Source: Blautia sp. BIOML-A1
GTDB lineage: Bacteria; Bacillota; Clostridia; Lachnospirales; Lachnospiraceae
Direction of reading: 5' to 3'
NCBI RefSeq assembly: GCF_009883055.1
Contig: NZ_WWVR01000007.1
Coordinates: forward strand, 1 to 64,000
Length of the DNA stretch: 64,000 nt
A program made the translations under genes and the position numbers. Below the pieces are notes generated by a model. That model made no database searches, was not told the DNA's origin, and saw only the letters and a list, made by a program, of their open reading frames with translations. Numbering within the stretch: the stretch's first letter is position 1; the number at the start of each line of letters is the position of its first letter. This document shows, piece by piece, positions 43,571 to 52,434 of the stretch.

Positions 43571-44891
43571 CAGCCAACTCTCCTATCAAATCGTATTCCA
43601 GTGCACCGGTCACGCAGACACGGGCAAAATCACCAGTTACAAGAAGCTCTCCTGTCTGAACAAAGAGATAACCGTCTACCTTCGGTGCATCTGCATAAGT
43701 TCTTCCAATGTAGGCACTCTCGCCGGACACCTTGCCTTCGATCATAACAAGAAGCTCCTGTCCGATCCGTTCACTGCCTTTCTCCAGGGAAATCTCCTGC
43801 TGAAGAGACATGATCTCATCCCTGCGCTCTTCTTTGACTTCCTCCGGAACCTGTCCTTCCATACTCTCCGCCGGTGTTCCTTCTTCCGGAGAATAGGTAA
43901 ATACGCCAAGACGGTCAAATTCCATCTCGTCCACAAATTCCATCAGTTCCTCATGATCCTCCTGTGTCTCACCCGGGAAACCTGTGATCAGAGAAGTACG
44001 GAGCACAATATCCGGAATTTCGCGGCGAAGCTTTGTAATGATATCTGTAAGCTGCTTTCTGGTGGTACGGCGTCCCATTCTCTTAAGAATACGGTCGCTT
44101 GCATGCTGGATTGGAAGATCAAGATAATTACATATCTTCTTTTCTTCCTTCATGACCTGGATCAGTTCATCATAAATCTCCTCCGGATAACAGTAGAGAA
44201 CACGTATCCAGCGGATTCCCCTGATCTGGCAGAGCTTCTTGAGCAGAATGTGAAGTGTTTTCCTGCCGTAGAGATCCGTACCATAGACAGTAGTTTCCTG
44301 TGCTACAAGAATCAGTTCCTTCACTCCCTGAGAAGCCATATATTCTGCCTGCGCAAGAAGACGTTCCTCCGGAACACTTCTGAAGCTGCCTCGAAGAGAC
44401 GGGATGATACAGTAAGTACAATGCTTGTCACAGCCTTCTGCAATCTTGAGATATCCAAAATGACCACCTGTCGTCAGTACCCGTCTGCCGGAGTCCTCCG
44501 GAAGTTCATTGATATCGCGGAATTCTTGAAAAACATGACCCGCCTGCACTTCATTTAATGCCTTTACAATATCCCCGTAGGAGGTTGTTCCAAGAACCGC
44601 ATCCACCTCCGGGATTTCCTGTGTGATTTCTTCTTTATAGCGCTGTGCCATGCAGCCTGTTACGACCAGTGCCTTACATTTACCGGTCTTCTTGTATTCT
44701 GCCATTTCAAGGATCGTGTTGACACTCTCCTCCTTGGCATCATGAATGAAACAGCACGTGTTGATCACAATCGCTTCTGCCTCTTCCTCTGAATCAACGA
44801 TCTCATGCCCGCTTCCCGTAAGAAGACCCAGCATCTCCTCTGAATCCGCAAGGTTCTTGTCACAACCCAGTGATATAAATAAAATTTTCAT
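43554..44891 (-). CDS. rimO: Ribosomal protein S12 methylthiotransferase RimO
   Basis: A 445-aa radical SAM enzyme that methylthiolates an aspartate of S12. Three domains: UPF0004 (FISLGCDKNLADSEEMLGLL, with cluster cysteines including NTCCFIHDAKEE and VTGCMAQRY), radical SAM (AEGCDKHCTYCIIPSLRG) and a C-terminal TRAM domain (about 375-440). The SLGCDKN start distinguishes RimO from MiaB. AGGAG precedes the ATG at 44891. Confidence 0.96.
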   Translation of the reverse strand: MKILFISLGCDKNLADSEEMLGLLTGSGHEIVDSEEEAEAIVINTCCFIHDAKEESVNTILEMAEYKKTGKCKALVVTGCMAQRYKEEITQEIPEVDAVLGTTSYGDIVKALNEVQAGHVFQEFRDINELPEDSGRRVLTTGGHFGYLKIAEGCDKHCTYCIIPSLRGSFRSVPEERLLAQAEYMASQGVKELILVAQETTVYGTDLYGRKTLHILLKKLCQIRGIRWIRVLYCYPEEIYDELIQVMKEEKKICNYLDLPIQHASDRILKRMGRRTTRKQLTDIITKLRREIPDIVLRTSLITGFPGETQEDHEELMEFVDEMEFDRLGVFTYSPEEGTPAESMEGQVPEEVKEERRDEIMSLQQEISLEKGSERIGQELLVMIEGKVSGESAYIGRTYADAPKVDGYLFVQTGELLVTGDFARVCVTGALEYDLIGELADEYTE

Positions 44892-44947
44892 AATAAATCT
44901 CCTGATACACATAATCAGAAGACAAACTGCCTTCTGATTATCATACT

Positions 44948-45283
44948 TTACTGATTATTTTCTTCGTTTGTTTCTTCTGTTACAGCCTCTGCAGTCTCTG
45001 CAGTTTCTTCAGAAACAGCCGGTGCAGCTTCCTGTGTCTCTTCTTCCTCAGATGTTGCTACGATTTTGACTTTGCCCTTGTATAATTCATCAATGGCGAT
45101 AGCAAGCGGTTTCTTACCTGCTGCACCATCAACAAGCGGCTCACTTCCTGCGATCAGCTGTCTTGCTCTCTTGCTGGTTGCCAGCACCAGAGAATAACGG
45201 CTGTTGAGCATCATTGTGTTATCATCTTCCTCTGCATTGTTGTTGATTGCCTGAATCAGTTCTGTATATGACGGATGTATCAT
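44948..45283 (-). CDS. rpoZ: RNA polymerase omega subunit
   Basis: A 111-aa protein. The first 75 residues are the omega fold (MIHPSYTELIQAINNN and NSRYSLVLATSKRARQLIAG); the remaining tail is very acidic (about 20 Glu in 35 residues), longer than in Bacillus. It assists polymerase assembly. It follows gmk by 33 bases, the usual arrangement in firmicutes. Confidence 0.93.
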   Translation of the reverse strand: MIHPSYTELIQAINNNAEEDDNTMMLNSRYSLVLATSKRARQLIAGSEPLVDGAAGKKPLAIAIDELYKGKVKIVATSEEEETQEAAPAVSEETAETAEAVTEETNEENNQ

Positions 45284-45316
45284 ATTAAAAATCTCCTTTC
45301 ATGTGTCAGTTTTGTT

Positions 45317-45940
45317 TTATTTAAAAAATTCGCGGGACTCCTTCTGAATCGTCCTGATAAATTCTCCGTTGCGCTCTGCACGGCGTCTTTCACTCAGGAT
45401 AATCTCATGAAGTTCATCCACACAATTCTCCACAACATCATTCACGAGCAGATAATCGTAAGATTCGATTCCCTCTGCCTCCTCAGCTGCTCTTCTGAGA
45501 CGTGACTCGATCACAGCCTGCGTTTCGGTACCTCTTCCTACCAGACGGTTCTTAAGTTCCCGGATTGTTGGCGGTGTCACAAATACCAGAACGGTGTCTG
45601 AGATTTTTTCCTTGATCTTCATGGCACCCTGGATCTCAATCTCCAGGATCACATTCTTACCTCTGGAAAGCATCTCTTCTACATAAGCACGCGGAGTTCC
45701 GTAATAATTCTCTACATACTGAGCATACTCCAGCAGCTCATCTGCCTCGATCATTGCCTCTACTTCTTCTTTTGTCCTGAAAAAATAATCTCTGCCATCC
45801 ACTTCTCCCTCTCGCGGTTTCCTGGTAGTGACAGATATGGAAAGTACACAGTCGTCATACTTCTCTAGCAGACGTCTCATCACTGTACCCTTTCCGGCCC
45901 CGGAAAATCCGGATACTACGGTTAAAACTCCCTTACTCAT
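45317..45940 (-). CDS. gmk: Guanylate kinase
   Basis: A 207-aa kinase phosphorylating GMP and dGMP. P-loop GFSGAGKGT (residues 10-18), the GMP-binding TTRKPREGEVDGRDYFF and the lid stretch RLRRAAEEAEGIESYDYLL are diagnostic. ATG at 45940 lies inside remA, overlapping its last 8 bases; the longer frame to 46021 is rejected. Confidence 0.96.
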   Translation of the reverse strand: MSKGVLTVVSGFSGAGKGTVMRRLLEKYDDCVLSISVTTRKPREGEVDGRDYFFRTKEEVEAMIEADELLEYAQYVENYYGTPRAYVEEMLSRGKNVILEIEIQGAMKIKEKISDTVLVFVTPPTIRELKNRLVGRGTETQAVIESRLRRAAEEAEGIESYDYLLVNDVVENCVDELHEIILSERRRAERNGEFIRTIQKESREFFK

Positions 45941-46205
45941 GCTCCTCTTCCCTTTCCTCATAGTCATATGCCTCTGCAAATCTCCTGGCAATCGTCTCCG
46001 GCTGAAGTGCAGACAAAACAAGATAATCGTCAGATGTAACGATCACAGCCTTGGTCTTGCGTCCCTGCGTTGCATCAATCAGCGAACGGGTACCCTTGAT
46101 ACTCTGTACCATTCGCTTCACCGGTGCAGCATCAGGACTGACAACTGCCACGATCTTGCGGGAATTTACTACGTTTCCAAATCCTATATTAATTAATTTA
46201 GCCAC
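45933..46205 (-). CDS. remA: RemA family (DUF370) DNA-binding regulator
   Basis: A 90-aa protein, the RemA/YlzA family, which in Bacillus activates biofilm matrix and osmoprotection genes by wrapping DNA. The core KLINIGFGNVVNSRKIVAVV and TQGRKTKAVIVTSDDYLVLS is complete; the tail is acidic. The start is GTG at 46205 with GGAGG at a rather long 12-base spacing, suggesting modest translation. Its position between yicC and gmk is conserved in firmicutes. Confidence 0.92.
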   Translation of the reverse strand: MAKLINIGFGNVVNSRKIVAVVSPDAAPVKRMVQSIKGTRSLIDATQGRKTKAVIVTSDDYLVLSALQPETIARRFAEAYDYEEREEEHE

Positions 46206-46223
46206 AGAAACTGTCTGCCTCCA

Positions 46224-47102
46224 TTACTCAATATTCTGAATCTGCTCGCGGATCTTCTCGATCTCTGTCTTAAGACCGATTGCAATATCAGAGACTTCAA
46301 GGTCACTGGACTTTGACAGGATCGTATTTGCCTCACGGTTCATCTCCTGTGCCATAAAATCCATCTTACGTCCCACACCTTCCTGCTCCTCAAGCATTTT
46401 CTTCATTCCGAGGATGTGACTGTGCAGACGGACAGTCTCTTCATCATTACAGATCTTATCCGAAAACAGTACCACCTCCGCCGCGATGCGGTTGTCATCA
46501 ATCTGGCTGTCCTGCAAAAGATCACGAACCTTCTGCTCCAGTTTCTCTCGATAGATGCGCACCACCTCCGGAGAACGCACCTCCACTCTGCGGACCATTT
46601 CATCCAGACCATCCAGTTTCATAAGAAGATCCTCTCTCAAATGCTGTCCTTCTCTGGTGCGGGTCTCTACAAATTTCTCGCAGGCTTCCCTCAGAGGCTC
46701 CTCCAGAGATTTCCACAGTTCCTCCTCGTCTACCGTCTGCTCCTCCATCGTCAGAATCTCCGGATAACGGGAAAGAGCTGATACACGGATGTCATTCTCC
46801 AGACCAAATTCATCCGCCATCTGCTGCAGATATCCAAGATACGCCGCCGCCAGATCATGATTATATTTCAGTGCCACATCACCGCCTGTATAATCCTCAT
46901 AGTTAATAAAAACATCAACTTTACCACGCTGCATATACTGCTTCATCAGGCTGCGCACCTGTCCCTCCAGCATATTGAATTTACGCGGCATCTTGATGTT
47001 CAGATCCAGATATCTGTGATTGACAGATTTAAGTTCTACTGTAATCTTCTGCTGTCCGGTTACTTTTTCTGCATGGCCAAAGCCTGTCATACTTTTTATC
47101 AT
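46224..47102 (-). CDS. YicC family endoribonuclease
   Basis: A 292-aa protein of the YicC/YloC family of RNases. It begins with the family hallmark MIKSMTGFGHAEK and ends with RKMDFMAQEMNREANTILSK and KTEIEKIREQIQNIE, both well conserved. ATG at 47102 is used; the longer frame to 47159 covers the promoter region. First gene of a seven-gene operon through cinA. Confidence 0.94.
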   Translation of the reverse strand: MIKSMTGFGHAEKVTGQQKITVELKSVNHRYLDLNIKMPRKFNMLEGQVRSLMKQYMQRGKVDVFINYEDYTGGDVALKYNHDLAAAYLGYLQQMADEFGLENDIRVSALSRYPEILTMEEQTVDEEELWKSLEEPLREACEKFVETRTREGQHLREDLLMKLDGLDEMVRRVEVRSPEVVRIYREKLEQKVRDLLQDSQIDDNRIAAEVVLFSDKICNDEETVRLHSHILGMKKMLEEQEGVGRKMDFMAQEMNREANTILSKSSDLEVSDIAIGLKTEIEKIREQIQNIE

Positions 47103-47147
47103 AGGTTTTCTCACTTTGCAAGTCTGTTCTTTACTACATACAGATTT

Positions 47148-47176
47148 ATTATAGTGCATTCTAAAATACTAGTCAA
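47148..47176 (-). promoter_or_regulatory. Promoter of the yicC-to-cinA operon
   Basis: Minus strand: TTGACT (47176-47171), 17 bases, TATAAT (47153-47148). It lies 45 bases upstream of yicC. Confidence 0.75.
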
Positions 47177-47215
47177 TTTGTTTTTTTATTTATAACCCGG
47201 ATTCTCGCGGAATAT

Positions 47216-47281
47216 GTTACTGCTCACTCCGTTCACAGCAACTTGGTCAAAATACATTCCAAATCACTATCAAACAGTAAC
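47216..47281. mobile_element. Internally deleted copy of the mobile element
   Basis: A 66-bp sequence starting GTTACTGCTCACTCCGTTCA, then CAGCAACTTGGTCAAAATACATTCCAAATCAC, and ending CAAACAGTAAC. It keeps the right end of the 27718 element and a possible opposite tip, but lacks the middle. Flanking octamers CGGAATAT and CGTACATT do not match. It lies between the divergent yicC and rqcH genes. Confidence 0.6.
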
Positions 47282-47380
47282 CGTACATTGACATTTCCGG
47301 CTCGAAAAGGTTACAATAACAATAATTTCGTTATAAATGAAAATTTTGTATGTCTGATAAATAAAAAGGAGATTTTAACT

Positions 47381-49138
47381 ATGGCTTTTGATGGAATTAC
47401 CATTGCGGCAATGGTTCAGGAATTACACCAGAATCTGGATGGCGGACGTTTTAACAAGATCGCCCAGCCTGAAGCAGATGCCTTAATGATCACAGGAAAG
47501 GGAGCAAACGGCCAGTGCAGACTTCTGCTCTCCGCCAACGCTTCCCTCCCTCTGATCTATTTTACGGATAAGAATAAACCAAGCCCGCTTACCGCACCAA
47601 ACTTCTGCATGCTCCTGCGTAAGCACATCGGCAGTGCCCGCATCAGCAGTATCCACCAGCCCGGCATGGAACGAGTTGTGGAATTTGGACTGGAGCATCG
47701 CAATGAAATGGGAGACCCCTGTAAGAAATTTCTGATCATAGAATTGATGGGAAAACACAGCAATATCATCTTCTGCGATGAGAACCGTATGATCCTGGAC
47801 AGCATCAAGCATGTTTCCTCTCATATGAGTTCTGTCCGCGAGGTTCTTCCGGGAAGAGATTATTTTCTTCCGCATACACAGGAAAAATCTGATCCGCTCA
47901 CCATCACAGAAGCAGAATTTATCGAAAGAGTCTGCTGCAAACCCTGCAACATATCCAAGGCGATCTACAGCACTCTCACAGGTCTCAGCCCACTGATTGC
48001 AGAGGAGATATGCTACCGTGCTTCTATTGACGGAAGTGATGCCGCACAGTCACTGACTGAAACAGCCTCCATACACCTTTATCATACCTTCCGAAGACTG
48101 ATGGATCAGGTTTCCGAAGGAGATTTTACTCCAAACATCATTTACCGCGGCAGCGAACCGATAGAGTATTCTGTTCTTCCGCTGACTCAGTACGGAAAGG
48201 AATACCACAGTGAAACATTCTCTACTGTTTCCTCCATGCTGGAGACCTACTACGCATCCCGTGATACTCTGAACCGCATCCGCCAGAAGTCTTCCGACCT
48301 TCGCAGGATCGTACAGACTGCCCTTGAACGTAACCGCAAGAAATATGCACTTCAGCAGAAACAGATGAAAGACACTGCCAAAAAGGACAAATACAAGGTC
48401 TACGGTGAACTCATCAACACCTACGGCTATGGTCTGGAAGAGGGATGCAAATCTTTCAAGGCACTGAATTATTACACCAACGAAGAAATCACCATTCCTC
48501 TGGATCCGACTCTCACCCCACAGGAAAACTCCAAAAAATATTTTGACCGCTATGGCAAGCTCAAACGTACGGAAGAAGCTCTGAACGAGCAGCTTGCCGA
48601 TACCGAATCCGAGATCGAGCATCTGGAATCCATATCCAACGCACTCGATATTGCCCGTGCAGAGAGTGATCTGAGCCAGATCAAGGAAGAGCTTACCGAG
48701 TATGGTTACATCAAAAAGCATTATTCCAGCAAAAAGGGTGCCAAAGCACAGACAAAATCCAAACCTTTCCACTATATTTCCAGTGACGGATTCGATATCT
48801 TTGTGGGCAAAAACAACTTCCAGAATGATGAACTGACATTTAAACAGGCAACGGGAAATGACTGGTGGTTCCATGCCAAAAAAATGGCCGGATCCCATGT
48901 CATCGTCAAAACTCCGGATGGAGAACTTCCGGACCGTACCTTCGAAGAGGCTGGCCGCCTCGCGGCTTATTACTCCAAAGGACAGACTGCACCAAAAGTC
49001 GAAATAGACTATATTCAGAAGAAACATGTCAAAAAACCGGGTGGTGCCAAACCTGGATTTGTAGTTTACTATACCAACTATTCTTTGATGGCTGAACCGG
49101 ATATTTCCGGAATCTCAGAAGCATCCGACGGGAAATAA
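47381..49138 (+). CDS. rqcH: NFACT-family ribosome quality control protein RqcH
   Basis: A 585-aa protein of the NEMF/FbpA/RqcH family that adds C-terminal alanine tails to stalled nascent chains. NFACT-N (MAFDGITIAAMVQELHQNLD with ELMGKHSNIIF), a helical coiled-coil middle (about 280-430) and NFACT-R (about 445-570: FHYISSDGFDIFVGKNNFQN and DWWFHAKKMAGSHVIVK) are all present. Often misnamed fibronectin-binding protein. AAAGGAG precedes the ATG at 47381; a longer frame to 47243 reads through the mobile-element copy and is rejected. Confidence 0.94.
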   Translation: MAFDGITIAAMVQELHQNLDGGRFNKIAQPEADALMITGKGANGQCRLLLSANASLPLIYFTDKNKPSPLTAPNFCMLLRKHIGSARISSIHQPGMERVVEFGLEHRNEMGDPCKKFLIIELMGKHSNIIFCDENRMILDSIKHVSSHMSSVREVLPGRDYFLPHTQEKSDPLTITEAEFIERVCCKPCNISKAIYSTLTGLSPLIAEEICYRASIDGSDAAQSLTETASIHLYHTFRRLMDQVSEGDFTPNIIYRGSEPIEYSVLPLTQYGKEYHSETFSTVSSMLETYYASRDTLNRIRQKSSDLRRIVQTALERNRKKYALQQKQMKDTAKKDKYKVYGELINTYGYGLEEGCKSFKALNYYTNEEITIPLDPTLTPQENSKKYFDRYGKLKRTEEALNEQLADTESEIEHLESISNALDIARAESDLSQIKEELTEYGYIKKHYSSKKGAKAQTKSKPFHYISSDGFDIFVGKNNFQNDELTFKQATGNDWWFHAKKMAGSHVIVKTPDGELPDRTFEEAGRLAAYYSKGQTAPKVEIDYIQKKHVKKPGGAKPGFVVYYTNYSLMAEPDISGISEASDGK

Positions 49139-49144
49139 AGTAAC

Positions 49145-49174
49145 AAAGGCTGTGACTTAAAGTCACAGCCTTTT
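49145..49174 (+). terminator. rqcH terminator
   Basis: AAAGGCTGTGACTT and AAGTCACAGCCTTT arms separated by one base, followed by TCTC. It is nearly symmetrical and may also serve thrC on the other strand. Confidence 0.75.
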
Positions 49175-49189
49175 CTCTATGGTCTTATC

Positions 49190-50680
49190 TCAGTGAATTC
49201 CAAGAATATCCTTAACCGCTGCCGGCATATCCGGTGCATCTACAACTCTGTCGTGAAGAACCGGAGCTGTACGGATCTCTTCTACCGCTCTCGGAATCTT
49301 GACTCCGGAGATTCTGGTCAGTTCATCTGCCAGAGCAAAATCATCCAATCCCTCTCCCTTATCAGAGATTGCAGCCATAACACTTCTTGTGAATTTGTAT
49401 GGGCTTGCTGTGGATGCGATCACTGTCGGAGTCGTATCCTTGGTGTCCTCGGTATATTTCTTATATACTCCTGCTGCAACTGCTGTATGCGGGTCGATCA
49501 CATAATCTGCATCCTCAAAGATTCTGCGGATCGCTTCTTTCGTTTCTTCTTCGCTGCAGTAGTTGCCATAGAAATCTGAAAGACCTGCTTTCATTTCGTC
49601 TGTAATGGTGTACTCTCCGCCCTGGCTTAATGCCTGCATCAGTTCCACACATTTCTCTGCATCCTCACCTGTGAGACGATAGATCAGACGCTCCAGGTTA
49701 CTGGAGATCAGAATGTCCATAGAAGGAGAAGTAGTAAGAATAAACTCTCTCTTTCTGTTATAGGTTCCTGTACGGAAGAAATCAAACAGAACTTTGTTCT
49801 CATTGGAAGCACAGATCAGCTTATGGATCGGAAGTCCCATCTGTTTTGCATAAAATGCTGCAAGAATGTTTCCAAAGTTTCCTGTAGGAACTACAACATT
49901 GATCTCATCTCCTGCCTTGACAGTTCCGTCTTTGACCAGTTTTGCATATGCATATACATAATATACGATCTGTGGCACCAGACGTCCAATATTGATGGAA
50001 TTGGCAGAGGAAAACTGGAATCCGGCTCCATCGAGTTCCGCTGCAAGTTCTTTGTCGTTGAACATCTTTTTGACAGCAGTCTGTGCGTCATCGAAGTTTC
50101 CTGTGATGCCTACGACTGCAGTGTTGGCACCCTTCTGTGTTACCATCTGTTTCTCCTGGATCGGACTTACTCCATGCTTCGGATAAAATACAATGATTCT
50201 TGTTCCAGGAACATCTGCAAAGCCTGCAAGGGCTGCTTTACCGGTATCTCCGGAAGTTGCAGTCAGGATCACGATCTCATTTTTTACCTGATTCTTTCTT
50301 GCTGCTGTTGTCATCAAATGCGGAAGAATGGACAGTGCCATATCCTTAAATGCGATGGTGGAACCATGGAACAGTTCCAGATAATAAGCTCCGTCTGCTT
50401 TATGAAGCGGGGCGATCTCTGTTGTGTCAAATTTCTCATCGTATGCATTTGCAATACAGTTCTTCAGCTCTTCCTCTGTAAAATCTGTAAGAAAACGGCT
50501 CATAACTTCATAGGCTGTTTCCTGATATGTCATCTGAGCAAGTTTCTCTACAGGAACATCCAGTTTCGGGATCGAAGTCGGTACAAACAGACCTCCATCT
50601 TCGGAAAGTCCTTTCAAAATAGCCATGGACGCGGTTACTGTTTCACCTTTGCCTCTGGTGCTCTTATATAATACCTGCAT
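49190..50680 (-). CDS. thrC: Threonine synthase
   Basis: A 496-aa PLP enzyme converting O-phosphohomoserine to threonine. The N-terminal MQVLYKSTRGKGETVTAS is typical of the long form; the PLP lysine is in FHGSTIAFKDMALSILP and the phosphate-binding loop in TATSGDTGKAALAGF. VVPTGNFGNILAAFYAKQMG completes the signature. ATG at 50680 with AGGAAG is preferred to 50755. An extended -10 (TGGTATACT) lies at 50734-50726 on the minus strand without a good -35. Confidence 0.96.
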   Translation of the reverse strand: MQVLYKSTRGKGETVTASMAILKGLSEDGGLFVPTSIPKLDVPVEKLAQMTYQETAYEVMSRFLTDFTEEELKNCIANAYDEKFDTTEIAPLHKADGAYYLELFHGSTIAFKDMALSILPHLMTTAARKNQVKNEIVILTATSGDTGKAALAGFADVPGTRIIVFYPKHGVSPIQEKQMVTQKGANTAVVGITGNFDDAQTAVKKMFNDKELAAELDGAGFQFSSANSINIGRLVPQIVYYVYAYAKLVKDGTVKAGDEINVVVPTGNFGNILAAFYAKQMGLPIHKLICASNENKVLFDFFRTGTYNRKREFILTTSPSMDILISSNLERLIYRLTGEDAEKCVELMQALSQGGEYTITDEMKAGLSDFYGNYCSEEETKEAIRRIFEDADYVIDPHTAVAAGVYKKYTEDTKDTTPTVIASTASPYKFTRSVMAAISDKGEGLDDFALADELTRISGVKIPRAVEEIRTAPVLHDRVVDAPDMPAAVKDILGIH

Positions 50681-50765
50681 GTATTCTTCCTGCCTTTCTT
50701 TGGTTATCTTTTTGATTTTTGTCATAGTATACCACGGTGACGTGTAAAATTCCATAGGAAATTTA

Positions 50766-50800
50766 AAAAGCTCCGAAAGATTCTGTTTCTTTCGGAGCTG
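50766..50800 (-). terminator. Terminator after the SleB-like gene
   Basis: AGCTCCGAAAGA and TCTTTCGGAGCT arms with a 7-base loop, running on the minus strand into TTTTTAAATTT. It separates the hydrolase gene from thrC. Confidence 0.75.
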
Positions 50801-50854
50801 TACGCCCTGTTATTCTTCTGCGGACATCTGCTTTACAAGCCCGGACACTGGCTT

Positions 50855-51730
50855 TTAATTCTCCGCGTTTTCTCTGAGAACCTCATCCGGATATGTATAA
50901 AACTCATGAACACCATGCTTAAATAATCTCTTGAGATTCTTATCAAACCAGGAAATATTGCTCTTTGCAGCTGCTGATTTCTGAATAAAAAACAGTGCTC
51001 CCTTAGAATAATCCACCCCTTCGAGAACCTGCTTCACAGCTTCCTTCGTTTCCCTGGAAACAGTTACCTCAGAAATCCGGCCATCCTCAACCGGCGAAAA
51101 CTGTGCCACACCATTATTGTATTCCCAGATCACATCTGTGACATTGTCCGGAAACTCACTGTACTTCACACGATTCATAATTACATTGGCAACCATGATC
51201 CTGCCTTTGATGTCCTCTGTACCTGCCTCAGCCTCTACAATCTGCAGAAGGTTCTGATAATCCTCATCTGACATCATCTTTGCAGAGGATACAACATTGG
51301 AATCAAAATTATCTATCGTAGTAGCCATGGATTCACTGACATTCATCTCAACAGCCTGGCTGGTGATCTTCTGTACACGCTGACCTACAATCACATCCTC
51401 ACACGAAGTACCGATCCTGTTGATCGTTGCTCCTGCAGACGGAGTTCCGCTCACACCGGATGCCACGCCTGCAATTCCAGATGGAAGTTCATAACCCGCA
51501 CCCTCATATGCACTGTTTACTGTACTCTCTGCTGCCGCATAAACTCTTTCCTGCCTGTTAAAACTGTCTGCGATCTTGAGGCCTCCTGAAACCGTCAGAA
51601 CAGCAGCCGCACATACCGTCAGTGAAACAAAGCCTCTCATAGAAGCCGGCAGTTTCTTCCTGTTGTTATTCTTATTCTCACCCTTAACGGGCGTTGGGAT
51701 CTGATTTTCTGTTAATTCTGATTTCTTCAT
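50855..51730 (-). CDS. SleB/CwlJ-type cell wall hydrolase
   Basis: A 291-aa protein with a basic N-terminus, one membrane helix or signal anchor (about residues 33-52), a low-complexity Ser/Gly/Thr region (about 70-105), and a C-terminal Hydrolase_2 domain (about 160-285). The domain carries the catalytic stretch LLQIVEAEAGTEDIKGRIMV and ANVIMNRVKYSEFP, with Glu in EAEAG as the likely catalytic acid. SleB relatives are lytic transglycosylases of spore cortex, but this domain is also used in vegetative cells. The tandem sigma-A promoters here favour vegetative expression. Confidence 0.88.
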   Translation of the reverse strand: MKKSELTENQIPTPVKGENKNNNRKKLPASMRGFVSLTVCAAAVLTVSGGLKIADSFNRQERVYAAAESTVNSAYEGAGYELPSGIAGVASGVSGTPSAGATINRIGTSCEDVIVGQRVQKITSQAVEMNVSESMATTIDNFDSNVVSSAKMMSDEDYQNLLQIVEAEAGTEDIKGRIMVANVIMNRVKYSEFPDNVTDVIWEYNNGVAQFSPVEDGRISEVTVSRETKEAVKQVLEGVDYSKGALFFIQKSAAAKSNISWFDKNLKRLFKHGVHEFYTYPDEVLRENAEN

Positions 51731-51811
51731 ACTCTTATAATCCTTGCAATTTCATTATTTCTTTTTTTCTGAAATTATTTTTTCTGTAATATTTCTGTAA
51801 TTTATAAGAAA

Positions 51812-51840
51812 ATTATATTTAATAATCACCCATCTGTCAA
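51812..51840 (-). promoter_or_regulatory. Proximal promoter of the SleB-like gene
   Basis: Minus strand: TTGACA (51840-51835), 17 bases, TATAAT (51817-51812): perfect hexamers and ideal spacing. Confidence 0.75.
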
Positions 51841-51858
51841 GTGATTTTTATAATCCCT

Positions 51859-51887
51859 ATTATAAGAGTCTTCGTTTTTGCGGTCAA
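51859..51887 (-). promoter_or_regulatory. Distal promoter of the SleB-like gene
   Basis: Minus strand: TTGACC (51887-51882), 17 bases, TATAAT (51864-51859). It lies 47 bases upstream of the proximal promoter in the same direction. Confidence 0.65.
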
Positions 51888-51925
51888 CAAATTTCGTTCG
51901 ACAGAATCTGCCATTTCTTTTATCT

Positions 51926-51970
51926 GTTACTGTTCACTCCGTTCACAGTAACTTGGTCAAAATGCATTCC
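51926..51970. repeat. 45-bp fragment of the mobile-element right end
   Basis: GTTACTGTTCACTCCGTTCA then CAGTAACTTGGTCAAAATGCATTCC is identical to the right end of the 27718-27859 element over its whole length. The rest of the element is missing. It supplies the stop codon of the truncated adaptor frame. Confidence 0.8.
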
Positions 51971-52172
51971 AGCTGATCAGCCCGCATAACGCAGTGCTTC
52001 TATTCTTTACTTCTGTCTGCTGCACGTTGTCTGTTTCTGTGGCTGCTGCCATCGGCCGTCTCACTTTCCTGCAGACCACCGCTCCTGATGTTCCTGTCAC
52101 CGCCACAACAATGATCAGACTCAGGATTTTCTTTTTTTTAGATCTTTTCACTTTTCTTCCCTTTTGAAACAT
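51957..52172 (-). pseudogene. Truncated efflux adaptor-like gene (N-terminal remnant)
   Basis: A 71-aa frame with a very basic N-terminus (KVKRSKKKK), one membrane helix (about residues 17-34) and then AAATETDNVQQTEVKNRSTA. This layout matches the start of MacA/HlyD-type periplasmic adaptors of ABC exporters, which continue for 300 or more residues. Here the frame breaks off and its last residues (SWNAF) and TGA come from the mobile-element fragment. GGAGG at 6-base spacing shows an intact translation start. Downstream exporter genes are absent. The adaptor identity is an inference from the first 65 residues. Confidence 0.5.
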
Positions 52173-52283
52173 TTCTGCCCTCCAAGCTGTCCGTAACCGA
52201 CTCTCCTGTTCTCTGTTTCTGAAACATACTTTAACAGGAAACTGTGTTCACTTATTGAGAGATCTGTGAAAGACCCATGAACT

Positions 52284-52302
52284 AACCTTAAGCGAACCTT
52301 AA
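52284..52302 (-). promoter_or_regulatory. Direct repeat resembling a response-regulator site
   Basis: Two perfect copies of AACCTTAA (52284-52291 and 52295-52302), 11 bp apart; on the minus strand TTAAGGTT-CGC-TTAAGGTT. One-turn direct repeats are typical of OmpR/PhoB-family regulators. It lies about 110 bases upstream of the truncated adaptor frame. Confidence 0.5.
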
Positions 52303-52434
52303 AATCCGTCACATTTATCTGACTTATCAGATTTTCATAAAATATTTTCACTTTTTATGATTTTATTGTGGATATTTTCCAACTATTATGTTATAATATT
52401 CACAAATAAAAGTCCATCGAAAGGAGGAATTTAT

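Noticed and set aside
47243..47380. N-terminal extension of rqcH through the mobile-element copy
   Set aside because: The added 46 residues are Asn-rich noise; MAFDGITI at 47381 has AAAGGAG and matches the family start.
48050..49027. Long minus-strand frame (325 residues) inside rqcH
   Set aside because: Entirely antisense to a well-supported gene; hydrophobic composition reflects the complementary codons.
52148..52351. Minus-strand frame of 67 residues upstream of the truncated adaptor
   Set aside because: No binding site; it covers the response-regulator-type repeat and overlaps the better supported adaptor start.
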